This document shows positions 9,130 to 17,997 of a stretch of 64,000 nucleotides of DNA, piece by piece (position 1 is the stretch's first letter; the number at the start of each line of letters is the position of its first letter). A model generated the notes under the pieces. It was given only the letters and a program-made list of their open reading frames with translations, was not told where the DNA came from and made no database searches. The stretch lies in NCBI RefSeq assembly GCF_001485535.1, contig NZ_BCMZ01000001.1, positions 2,356,001 through 2,420,000 on the forward strand, in the 5' to 3' direction. The position numbers and the translations under genes were made by a program. The stretch comes from Halobacterium sp. CBA1132. GTDB lineage: Archaea > Halobacteriota > Halobacteria > Halobacteriales > Halobacteriaceae.

Positions 9130-11541
9130 ATGTCGGAGTCCGCGTACGTCGACCACCCGATGCTGGCCGGCGGCGTCATCGAGGCGCGCCAGTACCAGCT
9201 ACAGCTCGCGGCCGCCGCGCGGGAAGACCACACGCTCGTCTGCCTCCCCACGGGACTGGGGAAGACGACGGTGAGCCTGCTCGTGACGGCGTACCGGCTG
9301 GCCGACGACGCGGGCGGGAAGTCCCTCCTGCTGGCGCCGACGAAGCCGCTGGTCGAGCAACACGCCGAGTTCTACCGGGAAGCGTTGACCGTCCCCGACG
9401 ACGAAATCGTCGTGTTCACGGGGGAGACGCGGCCGGACGACCGGGCGGAGATGTGGAACGACGCGCGCGTGGTCGTGGCCACACCGCAGGTCGTGGAGAA
9501 CGACCTCGTGGGCGGCCGCGTGTCGCTGCGCGACGTCGTCCACTGCACGTTCGACGAGTGCCACCGCGCCACCGGCGACTACGCGTACACGTACATCGCG
9601 GAGCGCTACCACGCCGACGCGGCGACCCCGCTGGTGACGGCGATGTCCGCGTCGCCCGGGGGAAACGAGGAGGAGATTCGGACGGTCTGCGAGAACCTCG
9701 GCGTGCGGAACGTCGAGGTGATGACCGAGGACGATGCCGACGTCGGCGAACACACGTACGACACCGACGTCCAGTGGGAGCGCATCGAACTCCCCGAGGA
9801 GATTCTGGAGGTTCGGGACGCTATCAACGAGGTCATCGAGGAGCGACTCGAGAAACTCCGGGAGTTGGGGGTCACGCGGGTCTCCAGCCCGGACGTCTCT
9901 CAGAAGGACTTGAACAAGATTCGCGCGAAACTCCAGGAGCTCATCGACAACGACCAGAGCGAGGGCTACCAGGGGATGAGCGTCCACGCGGAGGTGATGA
10001 AGCTCCGGCGCGCGGTCGAACTCGTCGAGACCCAGAGCGTCGAATCAGTGCGGCGGTACTTCGAGCGCCAGCGTAACGCCGCGCGCTCGTCGGGGGCGTC
10101 GAAGGCGAGCCAGCGACTCGTCTCCGAGCCGAAAGTCAAGGAGGCGATGCGGCGCGCCGACGACTTCGACGGTCTCCACCCGAAGTTCCGGCGCGCGAGA
10201 ATGCTGCTCGCGGAGACGCTGGGCATCGAGGAGGGCGAGCGCGTCATCGTGTTCACGGAGTCGCGTGACACCGCGGAGGCGCTCACCGACTTCCTCGGAC
10301 AGCACTTCGACACGCGGCGCTTCGTCGGGCAGGGCGACGCGGACGGCAGCGACGGGATGACGCAGAAAGAGCAACGCGAGACGCTCGCGGAGTTCCGGAG
10401 CGGCGAGTTCGAGGTGCTGGTGTCGACGAGCGTCGCCGAGGAGGGACTGGACGTGCCGGAGGTCGACCTCGTGCTGTTCTTCGAGCCGGTGCCGACGGCG
10501 ATTCGCTCCGTCCAGCGGAAGGGTCGGACGGGCCGACAGACCGAGGGGAAAGTCGTCGTGTTGATGGCCGAGGACACCCGCGACGAGGCGTACTTCTGGA
10601 TTTCCCAGCGCCGCGAACAGGAAATGGAGGACGAACTCCGCGAGTTGAAGGGCGTCGCCGACGACCTCGAAGGCGACCTCGGGGAGAGCCAGCGCGCGCT
10701 CGACGACTACGGCGACGAGGACGCCAGCGGCGAATCCCTTGCGGCGGAAGCCGACGGCGGCGCCAGCGAGGGCGACGCGCAGGCGGGCCTGACGGACTTC
10801 GACGCGCCGGACCCCGACAGCGTGGAGAGCAGCGAGGCCGACGAGGGGGTGGCCGCGAACGCCGAACACGACGACGAGGACGGCGTCGAAGTCGTCGTCG
10901 ACCAGCGCGAACTGGACTCGAACATCGCCCGCGACCTCTCGAAGCGCGACATCGTCGACACGCGCTTGGAGACGCTGTCCGTGGGCGACTACGTGCTCTC
11001 GGACCGCGTGGCAATCGAGCGGAAGTCCCACGCCGACTTCCTCGACACGCTGTTGGGCGGCGACCGCTCCATCTTCGAGCAGGCCAAAGACCTCACGCGC
11101 CACTACACGCGGCCCGTCCTCCTGTTGGAGGGCGACGGCGACCTCTACGCGGAGCGCAACGTCCACCCGAACGCGATTCGCGCGACGCTGGCGTCGCTGG
11201 CCGTCGACTGGGGCGTCAGCGTCGTCCACACGCGCGGCGAGGACGACACCGCGGAGATGATTCAGACCATCGCCGAGCGCGAGCAGACGGACAACGACCG
11301 CGAGGTGAGCGCGCACGGCGAGAAGGCCGCGAAGACGCTCGGCGAACAGCAGGAGTACGTCGTCTCCTCGATTGCGGACGTCGGCCCGGTGACCGCGCGC
11401 TCGCTCCTCGAAGCATTCGGCACCGTCGAAGCCGTGATGACCGCGCGCGAGGACGACCTCACCGAAGCGGACGGCGTCGGCCAAGTGACGGCAGAGCGAA
11501 TCCGCGAGGTCGTCGGCAGCGACTACCAGCCCGACGCGTGA
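9130..11541 (+). CDS. hef: Hef-type helicase/nuclease (XPF/FANCM family)
   Basis: An 803-residue fork- and flap-processing enzyme. The N-terminal SF2 helicase has Walker A PTGLGKTT (40-47), DECH (142-145) and, near residues 455-475, the motif-VI QRKGRTGR. An acidic linker of about 90 residues follows. The C-terminal XPF-type nuclease has the ERKSHADFL signature near residue 630, and tandem helix-hairpin-helix motifs end the protein (VGPVTARSLLEAFGTVEAV, GVGQVTAERIREV). In Haloferax, Hef acts on stalled forks as an alternative to the Hjc resolvase, also encoded in this window. A TATA-like CTTAACC lies about 30 nt upstream. Its stop is 3 nt from the convergent DUF460 stop. Confidence 0.95.
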   Translation: MSESAYVDHPMLAGGVIEARQYQLQLAAAAREDHTLVCLPTGLGKTTVSLLVTAYRLADDAGGKSLLLAPTKPLVEQHAEFYREALTVPDDEIVVFTGETRPDDRAEMWNDARVVVATPQVVENDLVGGRVSLRDVVHCTFDECHRATGDYAYTYIAERYHADAATPLVTAMSASPGGNEEEIRTVCENLGVRNVEVMTEDDADVGEHTYDTDVQWERIELPEEILEVRDAINEVIEERLEKLRELGVTRVSSPDVSQKDLNKIRAKLQELIDNDQSEGYQGMSVHAEVMKLRRAVELVETQSVESVRRYFERQRNAARSSGASKASQRLVSEPKVKEAMRRADDFDGLHPKFRRARMLLAETLGIEEGERVIVFTESRDTAEALTDFLGQHFDTRRFVGQGDADGSDGMTQKEQRETLAEFRSGEFEVLVSTSVAEEGLDVPEVDLVLFFEPVPTAIRSVQRKGRTGRQTEGKVVVLMAEDTRDEAYFWISQRREQEMEDELRELKGVADDLEGDLGESQRALDDYGDEDASGESLAAEADGGASEGDAQAGLTDFDAPDPDSVESSEADEGVAANAEHDDEDGVEVVVDQRELDSNIARDLSKRDIVDTRLETLSVGDYVLSDRVAIERKSHADFLDTLLGGDRSIFEQAKDLTRHYTRPVLLLEGDGDLYAERNVHPNAIRATLASLAVDWGVSVVHTRGEDDTAEMIQTIAEREQTDNDREVSAHGEKAAKTLGEQQEYVVSSIADVGPVTARSLLEAFGTVEAVMTAREDDLTEADGVGQVTAERIREVVGSDYQPDA

Positions 11542-11544
11542 GGG

Positions 11545-13512
11545 TCAGTCGCGGTCGGCGCGGTGCTCGCTGATGATGGAATCGACCATGCTCTCCTTGC
11601 GTTCGCGCTCGCGTTCGGCCTTCCGCTCGCGCCAGTCCGCGATGACGGCCTCAACCTCGCGTTCGTCCGCGACCGCGAGTTCGTCGACCTCGCGGATGGT
11701 CACGTCGTCGGCGGGGCCGACCGGAATCTCGTGCTCGAACAGGACCTCGTCGGCGGCGTCCGAGAGGCCGCCCGACCGGAGCACGACGCGCGGGTCGAAC
11801 TCCGCGAGCAGTTCGGCGGTCGAGCGGCCCGCGCCGGACGCGTCCCGGAGGTAGACGACGTCGCCAGTGGCGATGCCGTACTCGTCGTCGGCGGTCTCGA
11901 TGGCGTCGACGGTGAACTGGTCGACGGGCTTGACCGCCACGAGATCGCCGCTCCCCTCCACGTCGCCGAGGTTCGAGTGGTCGAGCTTCCAGAGGTCTTT
12001 GAGGCGTTCGAGTTTCCCCTCGAGTTCGTCGGCGCGCTCGCGCTCCTCTTCCAGTTCGGTTTCGAGGCGGTCGTTCTCCCACTGGAGCTGCGTGAGTTCG
12101 CGGCGCTCGCGGGCCTCCTGGCGCTCCTCGCGGCGGGCCTCCGAGAGTTCTTCCTCGTACTCCTCGATGGTGGCGTCCTTCTCGTCGAGTTCGGCTTCGA
12201 GGTCCGCGACGTGGTCTTGGAGGCGGGTGACTTGTGCTTCCAAGTCCCGGATGCGGCGCTCCTCGTCGGTGAGTTCGCGGGGTTCGTGCTCGACTTCCTC
12301 CTCCTCGGGGTCGTCGGTCTCCGTGAGGTCGTCGAGGACCGCCGTGAGCGGTTCGTCGTCCCCGACGACGCGGGAGACGACCTCGCCGCGGTCGAGGTCG
12401 GGCGGCGTCTCCTCGGTGGCGCGCCGAATCTGGTCGGCGTGGGCGTCGTGCGCGAACAGCGCGGCCGCCATCGCGTCCCGCTGGTGGTCGTCGTCGTAGC
12501 CCTCCTCGCGAGTGCGGTGCTGTTTCTCGTCGACCGGGAGGTCCGCGTCGGGCGCCCAGCCGGCGGCGTCGAAGCTCGCGCGAATCTTCTCGACGGTGGC
12601 GGGCATCGGCTCCACGTCCGCGGCGACGACGACGGGGCGGCCGCGCTCGATAATCCACTCGATGACGTCGGCGGTGTCGGCGGTGCGCGTGCTCGTGACG
12701 TCGAGCACGCGGCCGTCGAGCGCGACCAGCGCGACCGCGGTGGTCGTCCCGGGGTCGATGCCGACGAACACGCGGTCGCGGCGCCGCGCCAGCGGCTTGA
12801 ACTCGATGCCGTCCCGGCGCACGGGCTCGACCTCGACGCGCGTGTCCCCGGAGCGGCGGTTGCTCACGGGGATGTCCTCGGGGCGGGCCTGCACGGTGAA
12901 CACGGCGTTCGCGAACCCGCCGTACTTCTCGGTGACCTCGCGCTCGTAGTCGAGGCCGGCGTCGTCGAGGTCGGACTCCACCTCGCGGGCGACGCGCTTC
13001 ACGGAACCGTGGATGCGGCGCGTGAAGCGGTCCTCGCTCCACCCGCCACCGCCGCCGGTCGAGCGGCCGCGCGCGACCTTCACGGTGGTCTCGTCGGTGA
13101 ACGCCGACACCTCGTAGCCGACGTTGCGCGCGGCCAGTCGGGCGGCGGCTTCGGCTTCCTCCATCGCTGGCTTCCCGTACGGGACGCCGTGGCGTTTCGC
13201 CACTCGGGAGAGCGGCTCGGGGCGCTCGTCGCCGGTGACCTGCACGAGCTTCGTCTCCTCGGGGAGCCCGCGCAGGAAGTGGACGAGTTGGTCCTTGTCC
13301 GCGGCCAGCTCGTACATGTTGTCGGTCGCGAGAATCGCGGGCTCCTCGCTGTCCACGCGGCGGAGGAGTTTCCGCCGGCTCACTACGTCGCGCTCGACTG
13401 TCTCTCCGTCGAAGACGACGAGCGCGTAGGATGGGGCGTCCCCGCGCACGTCACCGCTCTGCACGTCGACGCCGAACACGCGGGCGTCGAGGGCGCTCGT
13501 GCGGGTACTCAC
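11545..13512 (-). CDS. DUF460 protein with RuvC/RNase H-like domain and coiled coil
   Basis: A 655-residue protein of the archaeal COG2433/DUF460 family. A RuvC-like fold is suggested by FVGIDPGTTTAVALVALDG near residue 250, followed by conserved Asp (VAADVEPMP) and HQRDAMAAALFAHD. Residues about 400-520 are a long charged coiled coil (EELSEARREERQEARER and similar), and the C-terminus is a small mixed domain. Predicted nuclease; the biological role is not established. Sharing a convergent boundary with Hef is suggestive but not proof of a common pathway. The ATG at 13512 starts MSTRTSALDARVFGVDVQ. Confidence 0.85.
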   Translation of the reverse strand: MSTRTSALDARVFGVDVQSGDVRGDAPSYALVVFDGETVERDVVSRRKLLRRVDSEEPAILATDNMYELAADKDQLVHFLRGLPEETKLVQVTGDERPEPLSRVAKRHGVPYGKPAMEEAEAAARLAARNVGYEVSAFTDETTVKVARGRSTGGGGGWSEDRFTRRIHGSVKRVAREVESDLDDAGLDYEREVTEKYGGFANAVFTVQARPEDIPVSNRRSGDTRVEVEPVRRDGIEFKPLARRRDRVFVGIDPGTTTAVALVALDGRVLDVTSTRTADTADVIEWIIERGRPVVVAADVEPMPATVEKIRASFDAAGWAPDADLPVDEKQHRTREEGYDDDHQRDAMAAALFAHDAHADQIRRATEETPPDLDRGEVVSRVVGDDEPLTAVLDDLTETDDPEEEEVEHEPRELTDEERRIRDLEAQVTRLQDHVADLEAELDEKDATIEEYEEELSEARREERQEARERRELTQLQWENDRLETELEEERERADELEGKLERLKDLWKLDHSNLGDVEGSGDLVAVKPVDQFTVDAIETADDEYGIATGDVVYLRDASGAGRSTAELLAEFDPRVVLRSGGLSDAADEVLFEHEIPVGPADDVTIREVDELAVADEREVEAVIADWRERKAERERERKESMVDSIISEHRADRD

Positions 13513-13619
13513 GTTACCAAAAGTAGGTCGCGACGACTAATAAGTGCACGGCGGGACGGGGGTGCGCGCCGCCTAGCGTCTCCACAAAGGGTTTACTCGG
13601 AACGTGCTGACGTACCGAT

Positions 13620-14402
13620 ATGTCCGCCCGCGCCCGCCGCGCCGCCGTCCTCGCGCTCCTCGCGGCCGTCCTTCTCGTGAACCCGCTGTACGTCCCCCAC
13701 CTCGCCGACGACGGGGATTCCCGCTCGGCGAACGTGTACAGCACGACGGCAGTCGACCCCGCAGACGCCAGCGGCCAGGCCACCATTATCCGAGCGCTCG
13801 GTGACGACGGCGTCGTGGAAACGACGAGTCTCACCGGCGAGTACGCCGCCCAAAGCGACGAGTACCGAGCGTCCTCGCCGGCGGCGGTAGTCCTCGAACG
13901 CGCCATCGAGAGCGGGAACGCGAGCACGAACGACACCGACACCGCATTCACGCTCCACCGGATTGCTGCGAACCACCGCTACGTGGTGACCGACCGCGAC
14001 GCAGCACCCCCGTACTACCGCATCGGGGTGAACGCGACCGACAACACGACGACCGTTAGCGCGACCGCCGTCGACAGGGAGACGGTCGCACGGCACCTCG
14101 TCCACCGCGACGCCGTCCTCTACACCAGCCTCTCGGACCGGCAGCGCGACGCCTTCGACGCGACCGTCGCGGACCCACAGGGCCACCGGCCGGCCGAGAC
14201 CGGCCTCCTCGACGACCTCACCGGGCGCGTCGTCGTGAAAGACGGCACGTACTACGTGCTCCGCCACGAGGGCCACGTCGACTCGATTTCGCTCTCCCCG
14301 GGAGGCGGGCTCACTTTCCTATTGTACGGCCTCGGGATGTTCGCGTTCCTCGCGGCATTCCTGTTAACCGTGCGCTCGTACTGGACCGCCCGCGAGAATT
14401 GA
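13620..14402 (+). CDS. Surface-exposed membrane-anchored protein of unknown function
   Basis: A 260-residue protein with an N-terminal hydrophobic signal or anchor (ARRAAVLALLAAVLLVNPLY), a 210-residue extracytoplasmic domain with N-glycosylation sequons (NAST, NDTD, NATD, NTTT), and a C-terminal membrane helix (FLLYGLGMFAFLAAFLLTV) followed by RSYWTAREN. No catalytic motif is seen. An AT-rich TTTACTCGG about 30 nt before the ATG may be the promoter. It stands alone and converges on RNase Z, with only 1 nt between stops. Confidence 0.8.
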   Translation: MSARARRAAVLALLAAVLLVNPLYVPHLADDGDSRSANVYSTTAVDPADASGQATIIRALGDDGVVETTSLTGEYAAQSDEYRASSPAAVVLERAIESGNASTNDTDTAFTLHRIAANHRYVVTDRDAAPPYYRIGVNATDNTTTVSATAVDRETVARHLVHRDAVLYTSLSDRQRDAFDATVADPQGHRPAETGLLDDLTGRVVVKDGTYYVLRHEGHVDSISLSPGGGLTFLLYGLGMFAFLAAFLLTVRSYWTAREN

Positions 14403-14403
14403 G

Positions 14404-15336
14404 TCAGTCGGCGTCGGGGAACGGCACGTCGTAGGTCATCCCGTCGTGGGCGACGAACACCTCGCCGTCGAAGTCGGCGGCTTCGGCGTCCTCGCGGAGT
14501 TCGCGGGCGTCCCCGGCGTAGCGAGAGGAGACGTGAGTGAGCGCGAGCGCGCGAGCGTCGGAACGAGCGGCGACGCCAGCGGCCTCGCCCGCGGTGGAGT
14601 GCCCGGTGTCGGCGGCGCGGTCGGCGGCATCGTCCGCGAACGTCGCGTCGTGAATCAGGAGGTCGGCGCCGTCCGCGGCGGCGACGACGGGGTCGTGGGG
14701 GCGCGTGTCGCCCGTGTAGACGAGTTTGCGACCGGGGCGGGGGTCGCCGACGACCTGCTCGGGGCGGACGACGGTGCCGTCCTCCAGTTCGACCGCGTTG
14801 CCCTCGTGGAGCTTCGAGAACTTCGGGCCGACGGGGACGCCGAGTTCCTCGGCCTTCTCGCGGTCGAAGCGGCCCTTGCGGTCGTCCTCGACGAGCGCGT
14901 ACCCGACGGAGGTCGTGCGGTGGGCGGTGTCGAACGCGCGGACCTCGTACTCGGGGCGGTCGAGGACGGTCTCGCCCGCGCTCACCTCGCTGATACGGAC
15001 GGGGAAGCCGACGTCCCCGCCGACGGCGAACACGAGCGCCTCTATCTGGTCGCGGAGGCCTCGGGGGACGTGAATCGTCAGGGGGTCCTCGCGGTCGTTG
15101 AAGTCCCACGTCTGGACGAGTCCCGGCAGCCCGAAGACGTGGTCGCCGTGGGCGTGCGTGACGAACACGTCGGAGACGTCGAAGCCGGTGCCGTACCGCA
15201 TCATCTGGCGCTGGGTCGCCTCGCCGGCGTCGAAGAGGAACGCGTCACCCTCCCGGCGCACGAACACCGAGCTGGGGTTGCGTTCGGTCGTGGGGACGGC
15301 GCCACTCGTCCCGAGGAACGTAGCCTGCAGAGTCAT
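14404..15336 (-). CDS. rnz: Ribonuclease Z (tRNA 3' endonuclease)
   Basis: A metallo-beta-lactamase endonuclease that cuts pre-tRNA 3' trailers in the cytosol. The 310 residues match the short RNase Z form. The zinc motif THAHGDHVFG places His61, His63, Asp65 and His66; further ligands are in AFDTAHRT and VYTGDTRP, and LTHVSSRY supplies the last His. The ATG at 15336 (MTLQATFLGTSGAVPTT) matches the conserved N-terminus; the upstream in-frame extension is not family-like. Confidence 0.95.
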   Translation of the reverse strand: MTLQATFLGTSGAVPTTERNPSSVFVRREGDAFLFDAGEATQRQMMRYGTGFDVSDVFVTHAHGDHVFGLPGLVQTWDFNDREDPLTIHVPRGLRDQIEALVFAVGGDVGFPVRISEVSAGETVLDRPEYEVRAFDTAHRTTSVGYALVEDDRKGRFDREKAEELGVPVGPKFSKLHEGNAVELEDGTVVRPEQVVGDPRPGRKLVYTGDTRPHDPVVAAADGADLLIHDATFADDAADRAADTGHSTAGEAAGVAARSDARALALTHVSSRYAGDARELREDAEAADFDGEVFVAHDGMTYDVPFPDAD

Positions 15337-15435
15337 GCCCGAACGTGGGCGCGCCGCGCGCAAAACCCCACCGATGCGGGCGCAGGCGGGCCAGCGGCCA
15401 GAGCGCTTTCCCGGACTGGCGACGTGGCTCCGCAC

Positions 15436-16134
15436 ATGTCACGCACAGTCGCGACGCTCGCGGTGGCGGCGCTGCTCGTCACGGCGGGCTGCACGGGCTT
15501 CTTCGGCGGCGACGGCGGCGAGGGCACCGTCGAGATGTACGTCAGCGACCAGCCCGGCGCTATCGAGGACTTCCAACACCTCAACGTCACCATCACGGAA
15601 ATCGCCGTCCACCCCGCGAACGCCACGGAGAACGAGTCGTGGGTGACCCGGGACGTGGACAACCGGACCGTCGACCTCACGCGCCTCGAGGGCGAGAACG
15701 CCAGCCTCGTCGGGAACCTGAGCGTCCCATCGGACACCTACGAGACGGTGTTCGTGCGGATCGACGGCATCGACGCGACGCTGACCTCCGGGGAGGCCGC
15801 GGACGTGCGACTCCCCTCCGAACGCCTCCACCTGAACAGCGAGTTCACCGTCGAGGCCAACGAGACGGTGTCGTTTGTCTACGACATTCGCGTCCACGAG
15901 ACCGGGAGCGGGCGGTACGTCCTCCGGCCGAACGCCGGCGAGTCCGGCCCGCACCAGCCCATCAACCACGTCCACCAGCGTCACCGCTGCGGCCAGCACA
16001 ACGGAACCTGTGGTGGCAACGGCGGAATGGGCGGTGGGGAAGCGGGCGGCGGTAGCATGAACGGCAGCGGCGGCGGCATGAGCGGTGACGGCAGCGGCAT
16101 GGACGGCGGCGGGAACGCGACCACAGCGGCGTAG
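15436..16134 (+). CDS. DUF4382 lipoprotein with His/Cys- and Met-rich tail
   Basis: A 232-residue exported lipoprotein. The lipobox LLVTAGC puts the lipid Cys at residue 19. Residues about 30-165 form a DUF4382 beta-sandwich (GTVEMYVSDQPGAIEDFQHL to HETGSGRYVLRPN). The last 65 residues are different: a segment with five His and two Cys (HQPINHVHQRHRCGQHNGTC), then Gly/Met/Ser/Asn repeats. Such a tail could bind a transition metal at the cell surface, but this is inference. The paralogue at 32343 has the same core without this tail. The ATG at 15436 is chosen because the signal peptide starts there. Confidence 0.88.
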   Translation: MSRTVATLAVAALLVTAGCTGFFGGDGGEGTVEMYVSDQPGAIEDFQHLNVTITEIAVHPANATENESWVTRDVDNRTVDLTRLEGENASLVGNLSVPSDTYETVFVRIDGIDATLTSGEAADVRLPSERLHLNSEFTVEANETVSFVYDIRVHETGSGRYVLRPNAGESGPHQPINHVHQRHRCGQHNGTCGGNGGMGGGEAGGGSMNGSGGGMSGDGSGMDGGGNATTAA

Positions 16135-16182
16135 CCCGACGGACCGACTCTTTCTTAGCCCCGTGGCGGCTACTGCCAGGTA

Positions 16183-17193
16183 ATGGACGAGCCGCTGTGG
16201 GTAGACGCGCACGCGCCGTCGCTGGCCGACCTCCCGCAGGAGGAACTGCGGGACCGCCTGCGGGACGCCACCGACGAGCCCGTGAATCTGGTCGTCTACG
16301 GCCCGGAGGGCGCGGGGAAGACGGCGGCGGTGCGCGCGCTCGCCGAGCACGCCCACGAGGACGCCGACAACGACCTCGTGGAGCTGAACGTGCAGGACTT
16401 CTTCGGGATGACGAAAAAAGAGGTCAGCGAGGACCCGCGGTTCTCGCAGTTCATCTCCTCGAAGCGCCGCCGGAACTCCTCGAAGGCGGACCTCATCAAC
16501 CACGTGCTCAAGGAGTCCGCGAGCTATCCGCCGGTCTCCGGGTCGTACAACACGATTCTGCTGGACAACGCCGAGGCCATCCGGGAGGACTTCCAGCAGG
16601 CGCTGCGCCGCGTGATGGAGCGCCACCACGAGGCGACGCAGTTCGTCATCGCGACCCGACAGCCGTCGAAGCTGATTCCGCCGATTCGGTCGCGCTGCTT
16701 CCCCGTCTCGGTGCGCGCGCCGACGCCCGACGAGATTACGGCCGTCCTCCGGGACATCGTGGAAGCGGAAGGCGTCGAGTACGACGAGGACGGCATCGAG
16801 TTCGTCGCGGGGTACGCCGACGGCGACCTGCGGAAGGCCGTCTTGGGCGCGCAGACGACCGCCGAACAAGAGGGCGCGGTGACGATGAACGCGGCCTACG
16901 AGACGCTGCAGGACGTCGGCGCCGACGACCAGATCACGTCGATGCTGGACGACGCGGAGGCCGGCGAGTTCACGGACGCGCGCTCGACGCTCGACGACCT
17001 GCTCGTCGACGACGGCCTCAGCGGCGAGGAAGTCCTCGAAGAGGTGCTTCGCGTCGGGCGCTCTCGCTACGACGGCGAGGAACTCTCGCGACTCCACCGG
17101 CTCGCGGGCGACGTGGAGTTCGACCTGCACGCGGGGAACAGCGGCCGGATTCAGGTCGGGCGGCTGCTCGCGGAGTTGGGCCGAGACGCCTGA
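16183..17193 (+). CDS. rfcC: Second small subunit of replication factor C
   Basis: A 336-residue AAA+ ATPase of the clamp-loader family that helps load PCNA onto primed DNA. Walker A is YGPEGAGKT (39-47). The Walker B region is TILLDNAEAI, with DNAE in place of the usual DEAD. The SRC arginine-finger motif is kept in IRSRCFPV. The weakened Walker B, and the presence of a canonical RFC small subunit at 50090, fit a haloarchaeal-type RfcC with a partly structural role in a mixed RFC complex. A small membrane-protein gene follows 41 nt downstream. Confidence 0.88.
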   Translation: MDEPLWVDAHAPSLADLPQEELRDRLRDATDEPVNLVVYGPEGAGKTAAVRALAEHAHEDADNDLVELNVQDFFGMTKKEVSEDPRFSQFISSKRRRNSSKADLINHVLKESASYPPVSGSYNTILLDNAEAIREDFQQALRRVMERHHEATQFVIATRQPSKLIPPIRSRCFPVSVRAPTPDEITAVLRDIVEAEGVEYDEDGIEFVAGYADGDLRKAVLGAQTTAEQEGAVTMNAAYETLQDVGADDQITSMLDDAEAGEFTDARSTLDDLLVDDGLSGEEVLEEVLRVGRSRYDGEELSRLHRLAGDVEFDLHAGNSGRIQVGRLLAELGRDA

Positions 17194-17234
17194 CGGAGGG
17201 GGAGACTTTTCAACGCCGGCCACGGACAGTCGGT

Positions 17235-17582
17235 GTGTCTCTCGCCGACCAGTTCGAGCGCGTCGGAATCGTCGTCGGTGCCGTCCTCTTGGTGGCGCTG
17301 CCGCTGTCGCTGGCCGTGAGCGCGGTCGCCGGCCCGGCAACGCCGTGGTGGCAGCTACTCGTCGTGCTCGGCCCGGGGTTCGTCGTCGGGTGGGCGGCGG
17401 CCGCCGACGACCTCCCGGTGGCGTACGGGAGCGTCTGGTTCGTCTGCTTCTTGGGGTACGTGCTCGCGGTCGGAACGATTCGCGTGCTGGAATTGGTGCC
17501 CGTCTACGAGCACACGACGAGCGTGCTGGTCGTGCTCGCGGCGTCGTTCGCGGTCGCGGTCGTCGCGGACAGCTACCGGTAG
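17235..17582 (+). CDS. Small four-helix membrane protein
   Basis: A 115-residue protein that is almost entirely hydrophobic, with four predicted membrane helices separated by short loops (AVAGPATPWW, AAAADDLPVAYG, LELVPVYEHTT). The start is taken as GTG at 17235 because the frame is closed a little further upstream and SLADQFERVG is a plausible cytosolic N-terminus. It follows rfcC by 41 nt and may ride on its transcript. Function unknown. Confidence 0.7.
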   Translation: MSLADQFERVGIVVGAVLLVALPLSLAVSAVAGPATPWWQLLVVLGPGFVVGWAAAADDLPVAYGSVWFVCFLGYVLAVGTIRVLELVPVYEHTTSVLVVLAASFAVAVVADSYR

Positions 17583-17589
17583 CGAGCCG

Positions 17590-17874
17590 TCAGACGGGAG
17601 TTCGGCGTCTGCGGGCGGCGACGGCGCCGAGGAACGCCAGCGAGACGAGCGCGCGCTTCGGACTGATGGAGAGCGCGAGCGGCGCGGTGCCGGACTGGTC
17701 GCTGTCGGAGTGTGTCTCTTCGAGGTCGGTGTCTCCGGGTGTCGCCGTCGGGTCGTCAGCGGTCGCAGCTGCCGGAACGGCAGCGCCCGCGAGCAGCAGC
17801 GCCGCGAGAGCGACGACACTGAGACGCGCAATTGCTTCGCTGCGGATGGGGTAATGGAAGGAACACGTGGCCAT
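17590..17874 (-). CDS. Small exported protein with C-terminal anchor
   Basis: A 94-residue protein: signal-like hydrophobic segment (LSVVALAALLLAGAAVPAAA), a 25-residue Asp/Thr/Ser-rich stretch (DDPTATPGDTDLEETHSDSD), then a second hydrophobic helix and a basic end RRRRTPV. This resembles the short surface proteins with a C-terminal tripartite anchor in haloarchaea, though no clear PGF-type motif is visible. The ATG at 17874 is supported by the AT-rich palindrome GCTAATTAGC about 31 nt upstream, a likely TATA element. Confidence 0.6.
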   Translation of the reverse strand: MATCSFHYPIRSEAIARLSVVALAALLLAGAAVPAAATADDPTATPGDTDLEETHSDSDQSGTAPLALSISPKRALVSLAFLGAVAARRRRTPV

Positions 17875-17997
17875 AAACCTTATCCGGTGTTCAGTGTCGT
17901 GGGGCTAATTAGCACAACCCCTAGCCGTCGGTGAGACACCGCGATAGCGCCGTACGGGCGCCCCCGTTAGTGTCAACTGTCTATTAGTACATTCGTG

